Assembly (NCBI RefSeq): GCF_009806555.1
Contig: NZ_VUOK01000003.1
Span: 558,001-622,000, forward strand
DNA: 64,000 bases
Direction: 5' to 3'
From: Methylobacterium sp. 2A
Lineage (GTDB): Bacteria; Pseudomonadota; Alphaproteobacteria; Rhizobiales; Beijerinckiaceae
The translations under genes and the position numbers were made by a program. How positions within the stretch are numbered: position 1 is the first letter of the stretch; each line of letters starts with the position of its first letter. A model generated the notes under the pieces. That model did no database searches. It saw only the letters and a program-made list of their open reading frames with translations, and was not told the DNA's origin. Of this stretch, positions 17,949 to 26,274 are shown piece after piece.

Positions 17949-19448
17949 ATGAAACTTCGTCATGCCCTCATGCTCGGCTTGGGAGGGGCGGCGATCGCCG
18001 CCCTCCTGATCGAGCCGTCCCTCGCGCAGACGCCGACACCGGAAGCCGCTTCGCCGCCGCCGTCACCGATTCCCAACAAGGGTGACACGGCCTGGATGCT
18101 GATTTCCTCGGCCCTCGTGCTGATGATGTCGGTGCCCGGCCTCGCGCTGTTCTACGGCGGCCTCGTGCGCACCAAGAACATGCTCTCGGTCCTGACCCAG
18201 GTCTTCGCCATCGTGGCGATCGTCGGCCTGCTCTGGGTGTTCTACGGTTACAGCCTCGCCTTCACCAACGGCGGCGGCATCAACGACTTCGTGGGCGGCT
18301 TCTCCAAGGCGTTCCTGAAGGGCATCGACCCGAACTCCACCGTGGCGACCTTCTCCAACGGCGTCGTGATCCCCGAATACGCCTATCTGTGCTTCCAGAT
18401 GACGTTCGCGATGATCACCCCGGCGCTGATCATCGGTGCGTTCGCCGAGCGGATCAAGTTCTCGGCGCTGGTGGTGTTCGTGATCCTCTGGGTGACGTTC
18501 ATCTACTTCCCGATGGCCCACATGGTCTGGTACTGGGGCGGCCCGGATGCGGTCGGCAACGCCGCCAAGGCGCTCGCCGCCGCCACGGACGACGCCTCGA
18601 AGGCGACTGCGCAGGCCGCCCTCGACGCCGTCAACAAGGATGCCGGCTTCCTCTTCCAGAAGGGCGCCCTCGACTTCGCCGGCGGCACCGTGGTGCACAT
18701 CAACGCCGGTATCGCGGGCTTCGTCGGCTGCCTGATCCTCGGCAAGCGCATCGGCTACGGCCGCGACCTGCTCGCCCCGCACTCGCTGACCATGACGATG
18801 ATCGGCGCGTCGCTCCTGTGGGTCGGCTGGTTCGGCTTCAACGCCGGCTCGAACCTCGAGTCCAACGGCACCACCGCGCTCGCCATGCTCAACACCTTCG
18901 TGGCGACCTGCGCCGCCGCCGTGGCGTGGCTGTTCGCCGAGTGGGTGCTCAAGGGCAAGCCGTCGCTGCTCGGCATGGTCTCGGGCGCGATCGCGGGTCT
19001 CGTGGCCGTCACCCCGGCCTCGGGCTTCGCCGGCCCGATGGGCTCGATCGTGCTCGGCCTCGTCGCCGGCGTGGTCTGCTTCGTGATGTGCTCCACGGTG
19101 AAGAACGCCATCGGCTACGACGACTCGCTCGACGTGTTCGGCGTGCACTGTGTCGGCGGCATCCTGGGTGCGCTCGCGACCGGCATCCTGGTCGACCCGA
19201 ATCTCGGCGGCGTCGGCATCCCCGACTACTCGTCGAAGCCGGGCGAGATGGTGGTCGGCGCCTACGACATGATGAGCCAGGTGATCATCCAGGCCGAGGC
19301 GGTCGGCCTGACGCTGCTCTGGTCGGGCATCGGCTCGGCGATCCTCTACAAGCTCGTCGACCTGACGATCGGCCTGCGGGTGACGCAGGAGGAGGAGCGC
19401 GAGGGCCTCGACATCGCCGATCACGGCGAGCGCGCCTACAACTACTGA
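17949..19448 (+). CDS. amtB: Ammonium transporter AmtB
   Basis: A 499-residue channel. A cleavable signal peptide ends near SLAQTP, followed by a Pro-rich linker (TPTPEAASPPPSPIPNKGD) and eleven membrane helices. Amt signatures are seen: ALFYGGLVRTKNMLSV, FAERIKFSALVVF, HINAGIAGFVGCLILGKR (His of the pore pair) and DVFGVHCVGGILGALATG (second pore His). It conducts ammonium into the cell under the control of GlnK. The ATG at 17949 has GGGAG 10 nt upstream; an in-frame GTG at 17943 is two codons longer. An insertion of about 25 residues between helices (AAKALAAATDDASKATAQAA) is typical of alphaproteobacterial AmtB. A strong terminator follows. Confidence 0.95.
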   Translation: MKLRHALMLGLGGAAIAALLIEPSLAQTPTPEAASPPPSPIPNKGDTAWMLISSALVLMMSVPGLALFYGGLVRTKNMLSVLTQVFAIVAIVGLLWVFYGYSLAFTNGGGINDFVGGFSKAFLKGIDPNSTVATFSNGVVIPEYAYLCFQMTFAMITPALIIGAFAERIKFSALVVFVILWVTFIYFPMAHMVWYWGGPDAVGNAAKALAAATDDASKATAQAALDAVNKDAGFLFQKGALDFAGGTVVHINAGIAGFVGCLILGKRIGYGRDLLAPHSLTMTMIGASLLWVGWFGFNAGSNLESNGTTALAMLNTFVATCAAAVAWLFAEWVLKGKPSLLGMVSGAIAGLVAVTPASGFAGPMGSIVLGLVAGVVCFVMCSTVKNAIGYDDSLDVFGVHCVGGILGALATGILVDPNLGGVGIPDYSSKPGEMVVGAYDMMSQVIIQAEAVGLTLLWSGIGSAILYKLVDLTIGLRVTQEEEREGLDIADHGERAYNY

Positions 19449-19490
19449 GACGGATGGCGCGGCCCTGCGGGGCCGCGTCTTCGAAACGGA

Positions 19491-19521
19491 AAACCCCGGC
19501 TCCGAAAGGGCCGGGGTTTTT
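19491..19521 (+). terminator. Rho-independent terminator after amtB
   Basis: An inverted repeat, AAACCCCGGC-tccgaaagg-GCCGGGGTTT, runs straight into a TTTTT run, 43 nt after the amtB stop. An A-run on the other side lets it also serve the convergent racemase gene, whose stop codon touches it. A second, weaker GC hairpin lies at about 19457-19477. Confidence 0.9.
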
Positions 19522-20222
19522 CATGGGGCCAGGGCAAGATCGACGGCGGCCTCGGCGTGAATCGCGGTGGTGTCGTAAAGAGGAACGGGGCTGTCCTCCG
19601 GCCCGACCAGCAGCATGATCTCCGTGCAACCGAGGATGATCGCCTGGGCGCCCCGCTCGACGAGGCGGGCCATGATGGCGCGATATGCGTCGCGGGAGGC
19701 CGACTCGATCCGACCTTGGACCAACTCGTCGTAGATCACGCGATGGACGCATGCGCGGTCCGCCTCGTCCGGGATCAGGACATCCAGGCCGTAACGGTCC
19801 GCAAGCCGCCCCCGGTAGAAGTCCTGCGCCATGGTGAAGGCTGTCCCGAGCAGGCCAACCGACCGGAGCCCGGCCGTCCTGATACGTTCGGCTGTCGGAT
19901 CGGCAATGTGCAGGAGCGGCACCGCGATGGCGCTCTGAATGTCGTCTGCCATGCGGTGCATCGTGTTGCTGCAGATGAGCACGATCTCGGCGCCGCCGCG
20001 CTGGAGGCGATCGGCCGCTTCAATCATGAGGCCGGTTGCATCGTCCCAGCGCCCCGCATGCTGCAGCGCTTCGATCTCGGCAAAATCGAACGACCACATC
20101 AGACAGCGCGCCGAGTGCAGCGGCCCGAGCCGGGCTCGAACGCGTTCGTTGATGAGCCGATAATATTCCGCAGAGCTTTCCCAGCTCAGCCCGCCGATGA
20201 GGCCGATGATCTTATGGGCCAT
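19521..20222 (-). CDS. Aspartate/glutamate racemase family protein (RacX/YgeA-like)
   Basis: A 233-residue cofactor-independent amino-acid racemase. The two catalytic cysteines are in the family motifs VLICSNTMHR (Cys84) and IILGCTEI (Cys199). The N-terminus reads MAHKIIGLIGGLSWESSAEYY, given here as MAHKIIGLIGG then LSWESSAEYY. The length matches YgeA-type broad-spectrum racemases. A longer frame starts at 20279; the ATG at 20222 has GGAG 7 nt upstream and aligns with the family. It is convergent with amtB and alone on its strand. The amino-acid substrate cannot be told from sequence. Such enzymes often supply D-amino acids for peptidoglycan or biofilm. Confidence 0.88.
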   Translation of the reverse strand: MAHKIIGLIGGLSWESSAEYYRLINERVRARLGPLHSARCLMWSFDFAEIEALQHAGRWDDATGLMIEAADRLQRGGAEIVLICSNTMHRMADDIQSAIAVPLLHIADPTAERIRTAGLRSVGLLGTAFTMAQDFYRGRLADRYGLDVLIPDEADRACVHRVIYDELVQGRIESASRDAYRAIMARLVERGAQAIILGCTEIMLLVGPEDSPVPLYDTTAIHAEAAVDLALAP

Positions 20223-20291
20223 TGCTTGCTCCGGGCATCGCCGGACTTTGCCGGTGATGCACGTTCCAGCGTTCGGCAAAGGCTCGATGCT

Positions 20292-20507
20292 TCAGCGTCT
20301 ACGATCCGGGACGTGAGCCGCAAGGTCAAGACATAGATCGACACGCGGAACGACCGCGAGAAGGTCCTCGATCATGCCGGGGAGTTTCTGCCGCAGCGCT
20401 TCGAGCGAGGCCGCCTCCGTCGCGAGGCCGGGCACATCGCTGTCCGAGACGTACCAGACGGCGGCCTCCGAATCCCAGGCGCAGCGGACAACGGCGTGGC
20501 GACTCAT
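20292..20507 (-). CDS. DUF1902 small protein (HicB-like fold)
   Basis: A 71-residue protein beginning MSRHAVVRCAWDSEAAVWYV, followed by SDSDVPGLATEAASLEAL and KLPGMIEDLL, the DUF1902 pattern related to the HicB antitoxin fold. GGAGG lies 5 nt upstream of the ATG at 20507; the frame is open to 20561 but the extra residues do not fit. DUF1902 proteins are sometimes paired with a small toxin, but no HicA-like ORF is visible on either side. It sits between serC and the racemase gene, all on the minus strand. Confidence 0.8.
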   Translation of the reverse strand: MSRHAVVRCAWDSEAAVWYVSDSDVPGLATEAASLEALRQKLPGMIEDLLAVVPRVDLCLDLAAHVPDRRR

Positions 20508-20613
20508 CGCGGACCTCCGAAGCGTGGTCTGAGACGTCGCGCAATCCCGGCGCGGCGGCACGGTCGTGCGGCCGCTCCCGCAAGGGTGGACGGGAGCGGC
20601 GCAGGCCGGGTGT

Positions 20614-21783
20614 TCAGGCCGCCTTGGTCAGCGCCGCCTTCTCCTCCGCGAAGGCCCAGTCGAGCCAGGGCGTCAGCGCCTCCAGATCCGACGTCTCCAC
20701 GGTGGCGCCGCACCAGATCCGCAGGCCCGCCGGGGCGTCGCGATAGGCGCCGATATCGAGGGCGACGCCCTCGCGGTCGAGGCGCTCGACGAGGCTGGAG
20801 GCGAAGGCCGACACCGCCGCGTCGCCGCGGGCCAGCACGTCCGGATCGGCGATCACGAGGCAGACCCCGGTATTCGAGTAGGTCGCCGGATCGACCGCGA
20901 GCGGCGCGATCCAGGGGGTGCGCGCCACCCAGTCGTAGATCACCTTCGCATTCGCATCCGCCCGGGCGTGCAGCACCGGAAGGCCGCCGATCCGCTCGGC
21001 CCAGGCCAGGGTGTCGAGGTAATCCTCAACCGCCAGCATGGAGGGCGTGTTGATCGTGTCGCCCTTGAAGATGCCCTCGATCAGCTTGCCGTCCTTGGTC
21101 AGGCGAAACACCTTCGGCAGCGGCCAGGACGGCGTGTGGCTTTCGAGCCTTGCCACGGCGCGGGGCGAGAGGATCAGCATCCCGTGGGCCGCCTCGCCGC
21201 CCATCACCTTCTGCCAGGAGAAGGTCACGACATCGAGCTTGTCCCAGGGCAGCGGCTGCGCGAAGGCCGCCGAGGTGGCGTCGCAGATCGTCAGACCCTC
21301 GCGGTCGGCCGCGATCCAGTCGCCGTCCGGCACCTTCACGCCGGCCGCGGTGCCGTTCCACGTGAAGACTACGTCGTTGTGCTTCGTGTCGATCGCGGCG
21401 AGATCCGGCAGGACGCCGTAGGGCGTCTGGTGGATGCGCGGATCGATCCTGAGCTGCTTCAGCGCGTCCGTGACCCATTCCTTGCCGAACGCCTCCCAGG
21501 CGGCGACCTCGACGGTTTTCGGCCCGAGCAGCGTCCACATCGCCATCTCGACCGCGCCGGTATCGGAGGCCGGCACGATGCCGATCCGGTAATCGGCGGG
21601 CACCTGCAGGACGGAGCGCGTCAGGTCGATCGCCCGGGCGAGCTTGGCCTTGCCCAGCGGCGAGCGGTGCGACCGGCCGAGCGCGGCCTCGGCCAGGGCG
21701 GCGGGGGTCCAGCCCGGGCGCTTGGCGCAGGGGCCGGAGGAGAAATGGGGCACGCGCGGGCGCTGCGTGGGGCGGCTGGTCAT
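20614..21783 (-). CDS. serC: Phosphoserine aminotransferase (SerC)
   Basis: A 389-residue PLP enzyme of serine synthesis, converting 3-phosphohydroxypyruvate and glutamate to phosphoserine. It is of the alphaproteobacterial type, with [18 protein letters not shown] at the N-terminus. The substrate loop reads [14 protein letters not shown] and the PLP lysine lies in [17 protein letters not shown]. The start at 21783 (MTSRPTQRP) is fixed by homology; the frame is open to 22008. AGGA lies about 10 nt upstream, inside a hairpin that may control expression. serA, usually next to serC in this class, is not downstream here; a DUF1902 gene takes its place. Confidence 0.93.
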   Translation of the reverse strand: MTSRPTQRPRVPHFSSGPCAKRPGWTPAALAEAALGRSHRSPLGKAKLARAIDLTRSVLQVPADYRIGIVPASDTGAVEMAMWTLLGPKTVEVAAWEAFGKEWVTDALKQLRIDPRIHQTPYGVLPDLAAIDTKHNDVVFTWNGTAAGVKVPDGDWIAADREGLTICDATSAAFAQPLPWDKLDVVTFSWQKVMGGEAAHGMLILSPRAVARLESHTPSWPLPKVFRLTKDGKLIEGIFKGDTINTPSMLAVEDYLDTLAWAERIGGLPVLHARADANAKVIYDWVARTPWIAPLAVDPATYSNTGVCLVIADPDVLARGDAAVSAFASSLVERLDREGVALDIGAYRDAPAGLRIWCGATVETSDLEALTPWLDWAFAEEKAALTKAA

Positions 21784-21832
21784 CGCGAATCCATCCTGCA
21801 GAGGAGCGCTCCTCGGCGGGGAGGAGAACCCA
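21784..21832 (-). promoter_or_regulatory. serC 5' leader with alternative hairpins
   Basis: Read on the minus strand, the leader holds CTCCTC-cccgcc-GAGGAG-cg-CTCCTC and then the ribosome site and ATG. The middle GAGGAG can pair with the copy on either side, giving two mutually exclusive hairpins just ahead of the start. A conserved structured leader (the serC motif) is known upstream of serC in alphaproteobacteria, and this fits in position and layout. I could not check it against the covariance model. Confidence 0.45.
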
Positions 21833-21940
21833 GCTTCGCGCATGCGCCGAAACCGGCCGTCTGGCAAGCGCTTGTCAGCCTTGCAATCCTGACGGGTTGG
21901 CCCCGGCCGGGACAGGCAGTCGGCGCGCGCGGAACAGTCG

Positions 21941-21966
21941 ATTAAGCCTGGCCCGTTAGGCTTAAT
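21941..21966. promoter_or_regulatory. Perfect 9-bp inverted repeat between serC and a small membrane ORF
   Basis: ATTAAGCCT-N8-AGGCTTAAT is an exact palindrome in the divergent space between serC and the ORF at 21997. Its AT-rich arms stand out in a GC-rich region. It could be an operator serving both directions, or a hairpin at the start of the serC transcript. No known regulator was recognised. Confidence 0.5.
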
Positions 21967-21996
21967 GCTGTGCCGCGTAGCGTTTGAGGTACAGCG

Positions 21997-22176
21997 ATGT
22001 CTATGCACAGCGCCGGGATAGTGGCGGTCTGGTCTGCTCTGCTTGTGGTTATTGGGGCGTTAACGGCCCATATCGCGCTCCCGAGCCGCCTGCGACGGCC
22101 GGAGCCGCGGGCCCTCCAATGCGATCCCCTGGACTACGACCGGGACGGTCCGGTGATCGACTTGGAGGCGGCCTGA
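21997..22176 (+). CDS. Predicted 59-residue single-pass membrane protein
   Basis: An unannotated-size ORF. ATG at 21997 with GAGGT 6 nt upstream opens [20 protein letters not shown], a hydrophobic helix of about 20 residues (7-27). It continues [19 protein letters not shown], with Arg residues on the likely cytoplasmic side, and ends [12 protein letters not shown]. The last 43 nt overlap the 3' end of trmD on the opposite strand. The upstream 26-bp palindrome and good ribosome site support it. Codon third positions are less GC-rich in the first half than in neighbouring genes. I do not recognise a family. Confidence 0.5.
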   Translation: MSMHSAGIVAVWSALLVVIGALTAHIALPSRLRRPEPRALQCDPLDYDRDGPVIDLEAA

Positions 22177-22874
22177 GCGACGCCGGGGAGATCCGGCCGC
22201 CGCTCGGCGGTGATGCGCTCGGCCTCTTCCCGCCGCCAGCGCGCGATGGCGGCGTGGTTGCCGCCGGACAGCACGTCGGGGATCGCGCGGCCCTCCCAGT
22301 CGCGGGGCCGCGTGTAATGCGGATACTCGAGGAGGCCGCCCTCGAAGCTCTCCTCGACGCCCGATTCCGTCTTGCCCATCACGCCGGGCAGGAGCCGCAC
22401 GCAGGCATCGAGCACCACCAGGGCGGCGATCTCGCCCCCCGAGAGCACGTAATCGCCGATCGACACCTCCTCCAGGCCGCGCCCGGCGATCACCCGCTCG
22501 TCCACCCCCTCGAACCGGCCGCAGACGATCACCGCGCCGGGGCCGTCCGCGAGGGCGCGGACCCGCGCCTGGGTCAGCGGCCGGCCGCGGGGGGACATCA
22601 GCAGCCTGGGGCGCGGATCGTCGGCGGGGCTCGCAGCGTCGATGGCAGCCGCCAGCACGTCGCAGCGCAGGACCATGCCGGCGCCGCCCCCGGCCGGGGT
22701 GTCGTCCACCGCCCGGTGGCGGCCGAGGCCATGCTCGCGGATGTTGCGGGCCTCCAGGCTCCAGGTGCCCCGGGCGAGGGCATCGCCCGAGAGCGAGACG
22801 CCGAGGGGGCCGGGGAACATCTCCGGGTACAGGGTGAGGATCGTGGCCCGCCAGGGCGTGTCCGTGCGCGTCAT
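22134..22874 (-). CDS. trmD: tRNA (guanine-N1-)-methyltransferase TrmD
   Basis: A 246-residue enzyme that methylates G37 of tRNAs with G at position 36, preventing frameshifts. TrmD features are clear: [17 protein letters not shown] near the start, [13 protein letters not shown], the trefoil-knot SAM site [14 protein letters not shown] and [20 protein letters not shown]. In most alphaproteobacteria it follows rimM and precedes rplS. Here rimM is 4.3 kb away and rplS is not adjacent. It lies 72 nt downstream of the YdhR-like gene on the same strand and may be carried on that transcript. Confidence 0.95.
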   Translation of the reverse strand: MTRTDTPWRATILTLYPEMFPGPLGVSLSGDALARGTWSLEARNIREHGLGRHRAVDDTPAGGGAGMVLRCDVLAAAIDAASPADDPRPRLLMSPRGRPLTQARVRALADGPGAVIVCGRFEGVDERVIAGRGLEEVSIGDYVLSGGEIAALVVLDACVRLLPGVMGKTESGVEESFEGGLLEYPHYTRPRDWEGRAIPDVLSGGNHAAIARWRREEAERITAERRPDLPGVAQAASKSITGPSRS

Positions 22875-22946
22875 GGCGCTTGATCGCGCGCACGGGGCGG
22901 CCCGGTCAACGCCGGAGAGTTTCGGACGCCCGCCGGCGCCCCGCCA

Positions 22947-23279
22947 TCAGGGCGTGGCCGACGCGGCCGGATAGTAGGGGGAGTAGATGGCGCTGCTCGC
23001 GGCGCGGGTCACCTCCGCATCGAACAGGCGGACGCTCAAGTTGCCCCCGATCCGGGCCGCGAACGGGACGAGCAACCCGTCGATATAGGCCTGCGCGTTC
23101 TTCAGGCTGTCGAACGCGTAGAAGCCGCCGACGCTGTTGGTCTTGATGCCGCTCAGCCACGTTTTCGATAGGAGGCCCGCAAATGTTTTCATGTCCTCGT
23201 CGATGGGCTGCCATTCGATCGTCTCGAACGGGATGGAAACTTGGTACTCGGCATAGAGAAAGACGGCCGGGATGGTCAT
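22947..23279 (-). CDS. YdhR-like monooxygenase-fold protein
   Basis: A 110-residue ferredoxin-like (dimeric alpha/beta barrel) protein. The family pattern KTWLSGIKTNSVGGFYAF, DSLKNAQAYIDG and SVRLFDAE matches YdhR, an E. coli protein of putative monooxygenase fold. I start at MTIPAVFLYAEY (23279), where AGGAG lies 9 nt upstream; the frame is open to 23498 but that part reads like shadow. It is last in a four-gene minus-strand cassette: hydrolase, DUF938, SDR and YdhR. The family call is fair. No substrate is known. Confidence 0.75.
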   Translation of the reverse strand: MTIPAVFLYAEYQVSIPFETIEWQPIDEDMKTFAGLLSKTWLSGIKTNSVGGFYAFDSLKNAQAYIDGLLVPFAARIGGNLSVRLFDAEVTRAASSAIYSPYYPAASATP

Positions 23280-23319
23280 GAAACGGCTCTCCTGCATGAT
23301 CGAATGGGTCGGTCGGGGG

Positions 23320-24048
23320 TCAGAACGGTTCCTTGAAGGGGCGGACATCCAGTTCGTGGGTCCAGGCGCTGCGGGGTTGGGTGTGGAGGAACCAGTAGAG
23401 GTCTGCGACATCCGCGACCGACAGGAGACCCTCCGCGCCACGCGCCGCGACCAGGGTCGGGAAATGCGTCGCGGCATAATCGCCCTGCAGAACGCCATCG
23501 ATCACGACATGGACGACGTGCAGGCCCTCGGGGCCGAACTCGCGCGCCAGGCCCTGGGCGACCGCGCGGAGGGCCGCCTTGGCGGAGGCGAAGCCCAGGA
23601 AGGGCGGCCTGGCGCGCAGCGAGGCCGTGGCACCCGTGACGAGGAGTGTTCCGCCCCCTGAGGGCGGCAGGTGACGGGCGGCCTCCCGGCCGACCAGGAA
23701 CCCGCCCAACGCGCTTTGCCGCCACAGGGTCTCGAACGGCCCCGCTCCCAGGTCCAGGGCCGGCGCAGGCAGGTTGCCGCCCGCGTTGAACACCACCAGT
23801 TCCGGCCGCCCGATCGCCCGGCCGCGCGCGAACAGGGCCGCGACCTGGGCTTCGTCGGTGGCATCGGTCGGCACGGCCTCGCCTCGGCCGCCCGCTTCGG
23901 TGATGCCGGCCACGATCGCGCCGAGGCGCCGCTGGGTGCGCCCGGCCACCAAGACCGTGAGACCTTCGGCGGCGAAGCGACGGGCCAGCGCCGCTCCGAG
24001 CCCGTCGACGGCTCCCGCCCCGACAACGATGGCGACGCGTGCAGCCAT
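23320..24048 (-). CDS. SDR-family protein with Phe in place of the catalytic Tyr
   Basis: A 242-residue short-chain dehydrogenase/reductase fold. The nucleotide site is VVGAGAVDGLGAALARRF, followed by VFNAGG (NAG motif, 88-90) and LLVTGATAS (Ser143). Where the family has YxxxK, this protein reads FASAK (Phe153, Lys157), so the general-acid Tyr is missing. HVVHVVIDGVLQGDYAATHFP follows (split as HVVHVVIDG and DYAATHFP). A subset of SDR-like proteins has this F-x-x-x-K form, so it may not be a simple dehydrogenase. The start at 24048 follows the family. It is likely co-transcribed with the DUF938 and YdhR genes. Confidence 0.85.
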   Translation of the reverse strand: MAARVAIVVGAGAVDGLGAALARRFAAEGLTVLVAGRTQRRLGAIVAGITEAGGRGEAVPTDATDEAQVAALFARGRAIGRPELVVFNAGGNLPAPALDLGAGPFETLWRQSALGGFLVGREAARHLPPSGGGTLLVTGATASLRARPPFLGFASAKAALRAVAQGLAREFGPEGLHVVHVVIDGVLQGDYAATHFPTLVAARGAEGLLSVADVADLYWFLHTQPRSAWTHELDVRPFKEPF

Positions 24049-24132
24049 GGGGAGCCGACGCCGGACGTCAGGGCGTTGCCGGGATCGGCGCACCCGCGTC
24101 GCCGAGGGGCGCATAAGGGGCCGGCCGGACGA

Positions 24133-24831
24133 TCATGATGTCGAATGGTTTGTGGCCGGCGACCCGGCCCGGCCGAAGACCAGGATGAAATTGTTGGCCG
24201 GCCGCTCGATCGTCTCCGTGAGAACGATGCCGTGCGGCCTGGCCGCGGCCTCGAGATCGCGCACATCCTTCAACCCCCATTCCGGCACGGCCGCGGCGCG
24301 GATCTCCTCGTCGAAGGCTTGGTTCGATGGGGTCGTGTACCGACCGTCGATCTTGAACGGGCCGTAGATGTAGACGCGGCCGTCATCCTTCAGGGTCTTC
24401 GCGGCCAGGGCGGCGATCCCGTCGTTGATGGCAACGGGGGCGACCTGGAAGATGTTGATGACGAAGATCGCGTCGTAGCGCCTTTCGTCGGACGGAAACG
24501 TCGCGGCATCGGTCAGATCGATGCGGATCGGGTCGCGGACGTTGGCGTTCCCCTGCTCGGCGCGCTTGGCCTCGATCGAGGCGAAGACCTCCTCGGTCAG
24601 GTCCGAGGGCTGAAACGCCACGTCGGGGAAATGCGGGGCGAAGTAGTTGATGTGCAATCCGGCGCCGCTGGCCAGTTCCAGGACGTCGCCGGTCTTCGGA
24701 AAACGCTCCCGGAACACCTCCAGGATCGGATTGCGGTTGCGGCGTCCGGCCCAGGCCACGTAGTCGCTGAGCGGGTGGGGATCGATCGCCGGACGCGGCT
24801 CGTCCACGAACGGGAGGATGCTTGCACTCAT
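24133..24831 (-). CDS. DUF938 SAM-dependent methyltransferase-like protein
   Basis: A 232-residue class I methyltransferase fold. It has the DUF938 pattern: NRNPILEVFRERFP, the SAM-binding VLELASGAGLHINYFAPHFP, WQPSDLT-like FQPSDLTEEVFASI, DAIFVINIFQVAP, and YGPFKIDGRYTTPSN. Substrates of DUF938 proteins are not established. Its ATG overlaps the stop of the alpha/beta-hydrolase gene by 4 nt, so translation is coupled. Residue FVINIFQV differs from the more common NMIHI motif of this family. Confidence 0.85.
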   Translation of the reverse strand: MSASILPFVDEPRPAIDPHPLSDYVAWAGRRNRNPILEVFRERFPKTGDVLELASGAGLHINYFAPHFPDVAFQPSDLTEEVFASIEAKRAEQGNANVRDPIRIDLTDAATFPSDERRYDAIFVINIFQVAPVAINDGIAALAAKTLKDDGRVYIYGPFKIDGRYTTPSNQAFDEEIRAAAVPEWGLKDVRDLEAAARPHGIVLTETIERPANNFILVFGRAGSPATNHSTS

Positions 24832-25895
24832 GGGACCTCCTGCGGTGCCGGGAGCGAGAGCAGGGCACCGAGCGCGGAATCCACCGCGCGGTTGTAGTCA
24901 GGGTCGAGGCCGAACAGGGCGAGGTGGCCCCAGGGCGAGGTGACGCGCACCAGTCGGCTGTGCGGAACCAGCCGTTGCTCCGCCTCGATATCGGCCAGGG
25001 GGAAGAAGCCGTCTTCCTCGATGGCGATGACGGAAACCTGCGCCGTCACGCGGGCCAGAGCCCGGGCCAGATCGCCCCCGCCATGCGGGCGCGCGTCGCC
25101 GCTCCGCCATTTGCGCAGCAGGGTGAGCAGGTTGTTCGGGTCCTGCGGAAGGAAATGGCCCTCCACGAAGCCGGTGAGGAAATCGTCGACCGTGGTGAAG
25201 CCGTGGTCGCGCCAGAGCGCCCGGTTGAACAGCGCCGGCGTGAAGCCCGCGGCGGCGAACAGGCGGGCATGACGCCGGAGCCCCCTGTGGACGGCGCCCT
25301 CGGCGTACCAGCCGTCGTCATAGGCGGGGTCGGCGGTTATGGCCTCGATGAACGTGTCCACCAGCAGCTGGTTGTGCGGCGTCGTCGCGGCGGTGCCGGC
25401 GATCGGGGCCGCCCGGGCGACGGCTTCCGGGAAGCGGACGGCCCATTCCCAGGTTTGTTGGGCGCCCATCGAGCCGCCCAGAACCAGCGCCAGCCGTGTG
25501 ATGCCGAAAGCCTCGGTGACGAGCCGGTGCTGCGCCCTGACATCGTCGGCGATGGAGGGCTGCGGGAAGCGGGCTCTGCCGTAGGGCGGCGGCACCGTCG
25601 TTGGCGACGACGATACGCCGTTGCCGATCTGATTGACCAGGATGATGAAATATCGATCGGGATCCAGCGGTCTGCCGCGGCCGATATAGGCCTGTTCGAG
25701 AATCGTGTGCGTGCCGGAATACCAAGTCGGAAACAGGATGGCGTTGCTTTTATCTGGATTCAGATTGCCAAACGTTGTGTAGGCGATGCGCAGGTCGCGG
25801 ATCTTTGCGCCGTTCTCCAGGACGAAATCGCCGATCGCGAAAGCATCATGCTCTTCTCGAGCGTCGTTGCGAGCTTCTTCGGGCATCTGAAGCAA
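24828..25895 (-). CDS. Alpha/beta hydrolase of the homoserine O-acetyltransferase (MetX)-like superfamily
   Basis: A 355-residue protein. It opens FVLENGAKIRDLRIAYTTFGNL, quoted here as ENGAKIRDLRIAYTTFG, and has the early oxyanion region PTWYSGTH. The nucleophile elbow is LVLGGSMGAQQTWEW, a late acid lies in IEEDGFFPLADIEAE, and the catalytic His is in WGHLALFG. These match MetX-like hydrolases, but the true MetX elbow (GGSLGGMQ) and its C-terminal signature differ. There are no methionine genes nearby, so an esterase or hydrolase role is likelier. It is the first gene of the minus-strand cassette, and its promoter would be in the AT-richer space at 25896-26060. Confidence 0.8.
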   Translation of the reverse strand: MLQMPEEARNDAREEHDAFAIGDFVLENGAKIRDLRIAYTTFGNLNPDKSNAILFPTWYSGTHTILEQAYIGRGRPLDPDRYFIILVNQIGNGVSSSPTTVPPPYGRARFPQPSIADDVRAQHRLVTEAFGITRLALVLGGSMGAQQTWEWAVRFPEAVARAAPIAGTAATTPHNQLLVDTFIEAITADPAYDDGWYAEGAVHRGLRRHARLFAAAGFTPALFNRALWRDHGFTTVDDFLTGFVEGHFLPQDPNNLLTLLRKWRSGDARPHGGGDLARALARVTAQVSVIAIEEDGFFPLADIEAEQRLVPHSRLVRVTSPWGHLALFGLDPDYNRAVDSALGALLSLPAPQEVP

Positions 25896-26274
25896 TCTGC
25901 CGTCTCAATTGTCGTCAATTAATAGACCATCCATTCGAGAAATACCATATCGTTTATGTTGGCGATTGGAGAATGTTGTATTTGCCTGTCCGGTTCTAGT
26001 TGTTCGTGGTGATCGATTTTCTACTCCTCTTCTACGCCTTGCCTTCGGGGCCGGCCTGCGCTGCGGACGCGCTTGCCCCGCCCGGTGCGCTAGCGGTCGC
26101 TTTCCCCCGCGCCCGATCGGCGGCCGGCGCCGCAGACGGTGCGGCCCTGCCGGTCCGGGGCGACGCAGCGGTAGGGCGCCTGAAGAGGCGTGCGGTGAGC
26201 GGTGCAACCTTCACCCTTTCTCAGCTCAAGGTTGTCAGCATCGCGGACCCGTCGCCCACGATGCAGGCCGCCGC
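25896..26274. other. Divergent intergenic region with an AT-rich patch
   Basis: This space separates the hydrolase cassette (leftward) from the DUF4239 gene (rightward). The part at about 25905-26030 is clearly lower in GC than anything around it (TTAATAGACC, AAATACCATATCGTTTATG, ATTTTCTACTCCTCTTC), which suggests a promoter region or the edge of acquired DNA. Short frames exist on both strands, but none has a ribosome site or a recognisable product. Confidence 0.5.

Noticed and set aside
20292..20507. HicAB toxin-antitoxin system
   Set aside because: The DUF1902 protein has a HicB-like fold, but no HicA-like toxin frame lies on either side.
24828..25895. True homoserine O-acetyltransferase (metX)
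   Set aside because: The nucleophile elbow and C-terminus differ and no methionine genes are nearby; only the superfamily is supported.
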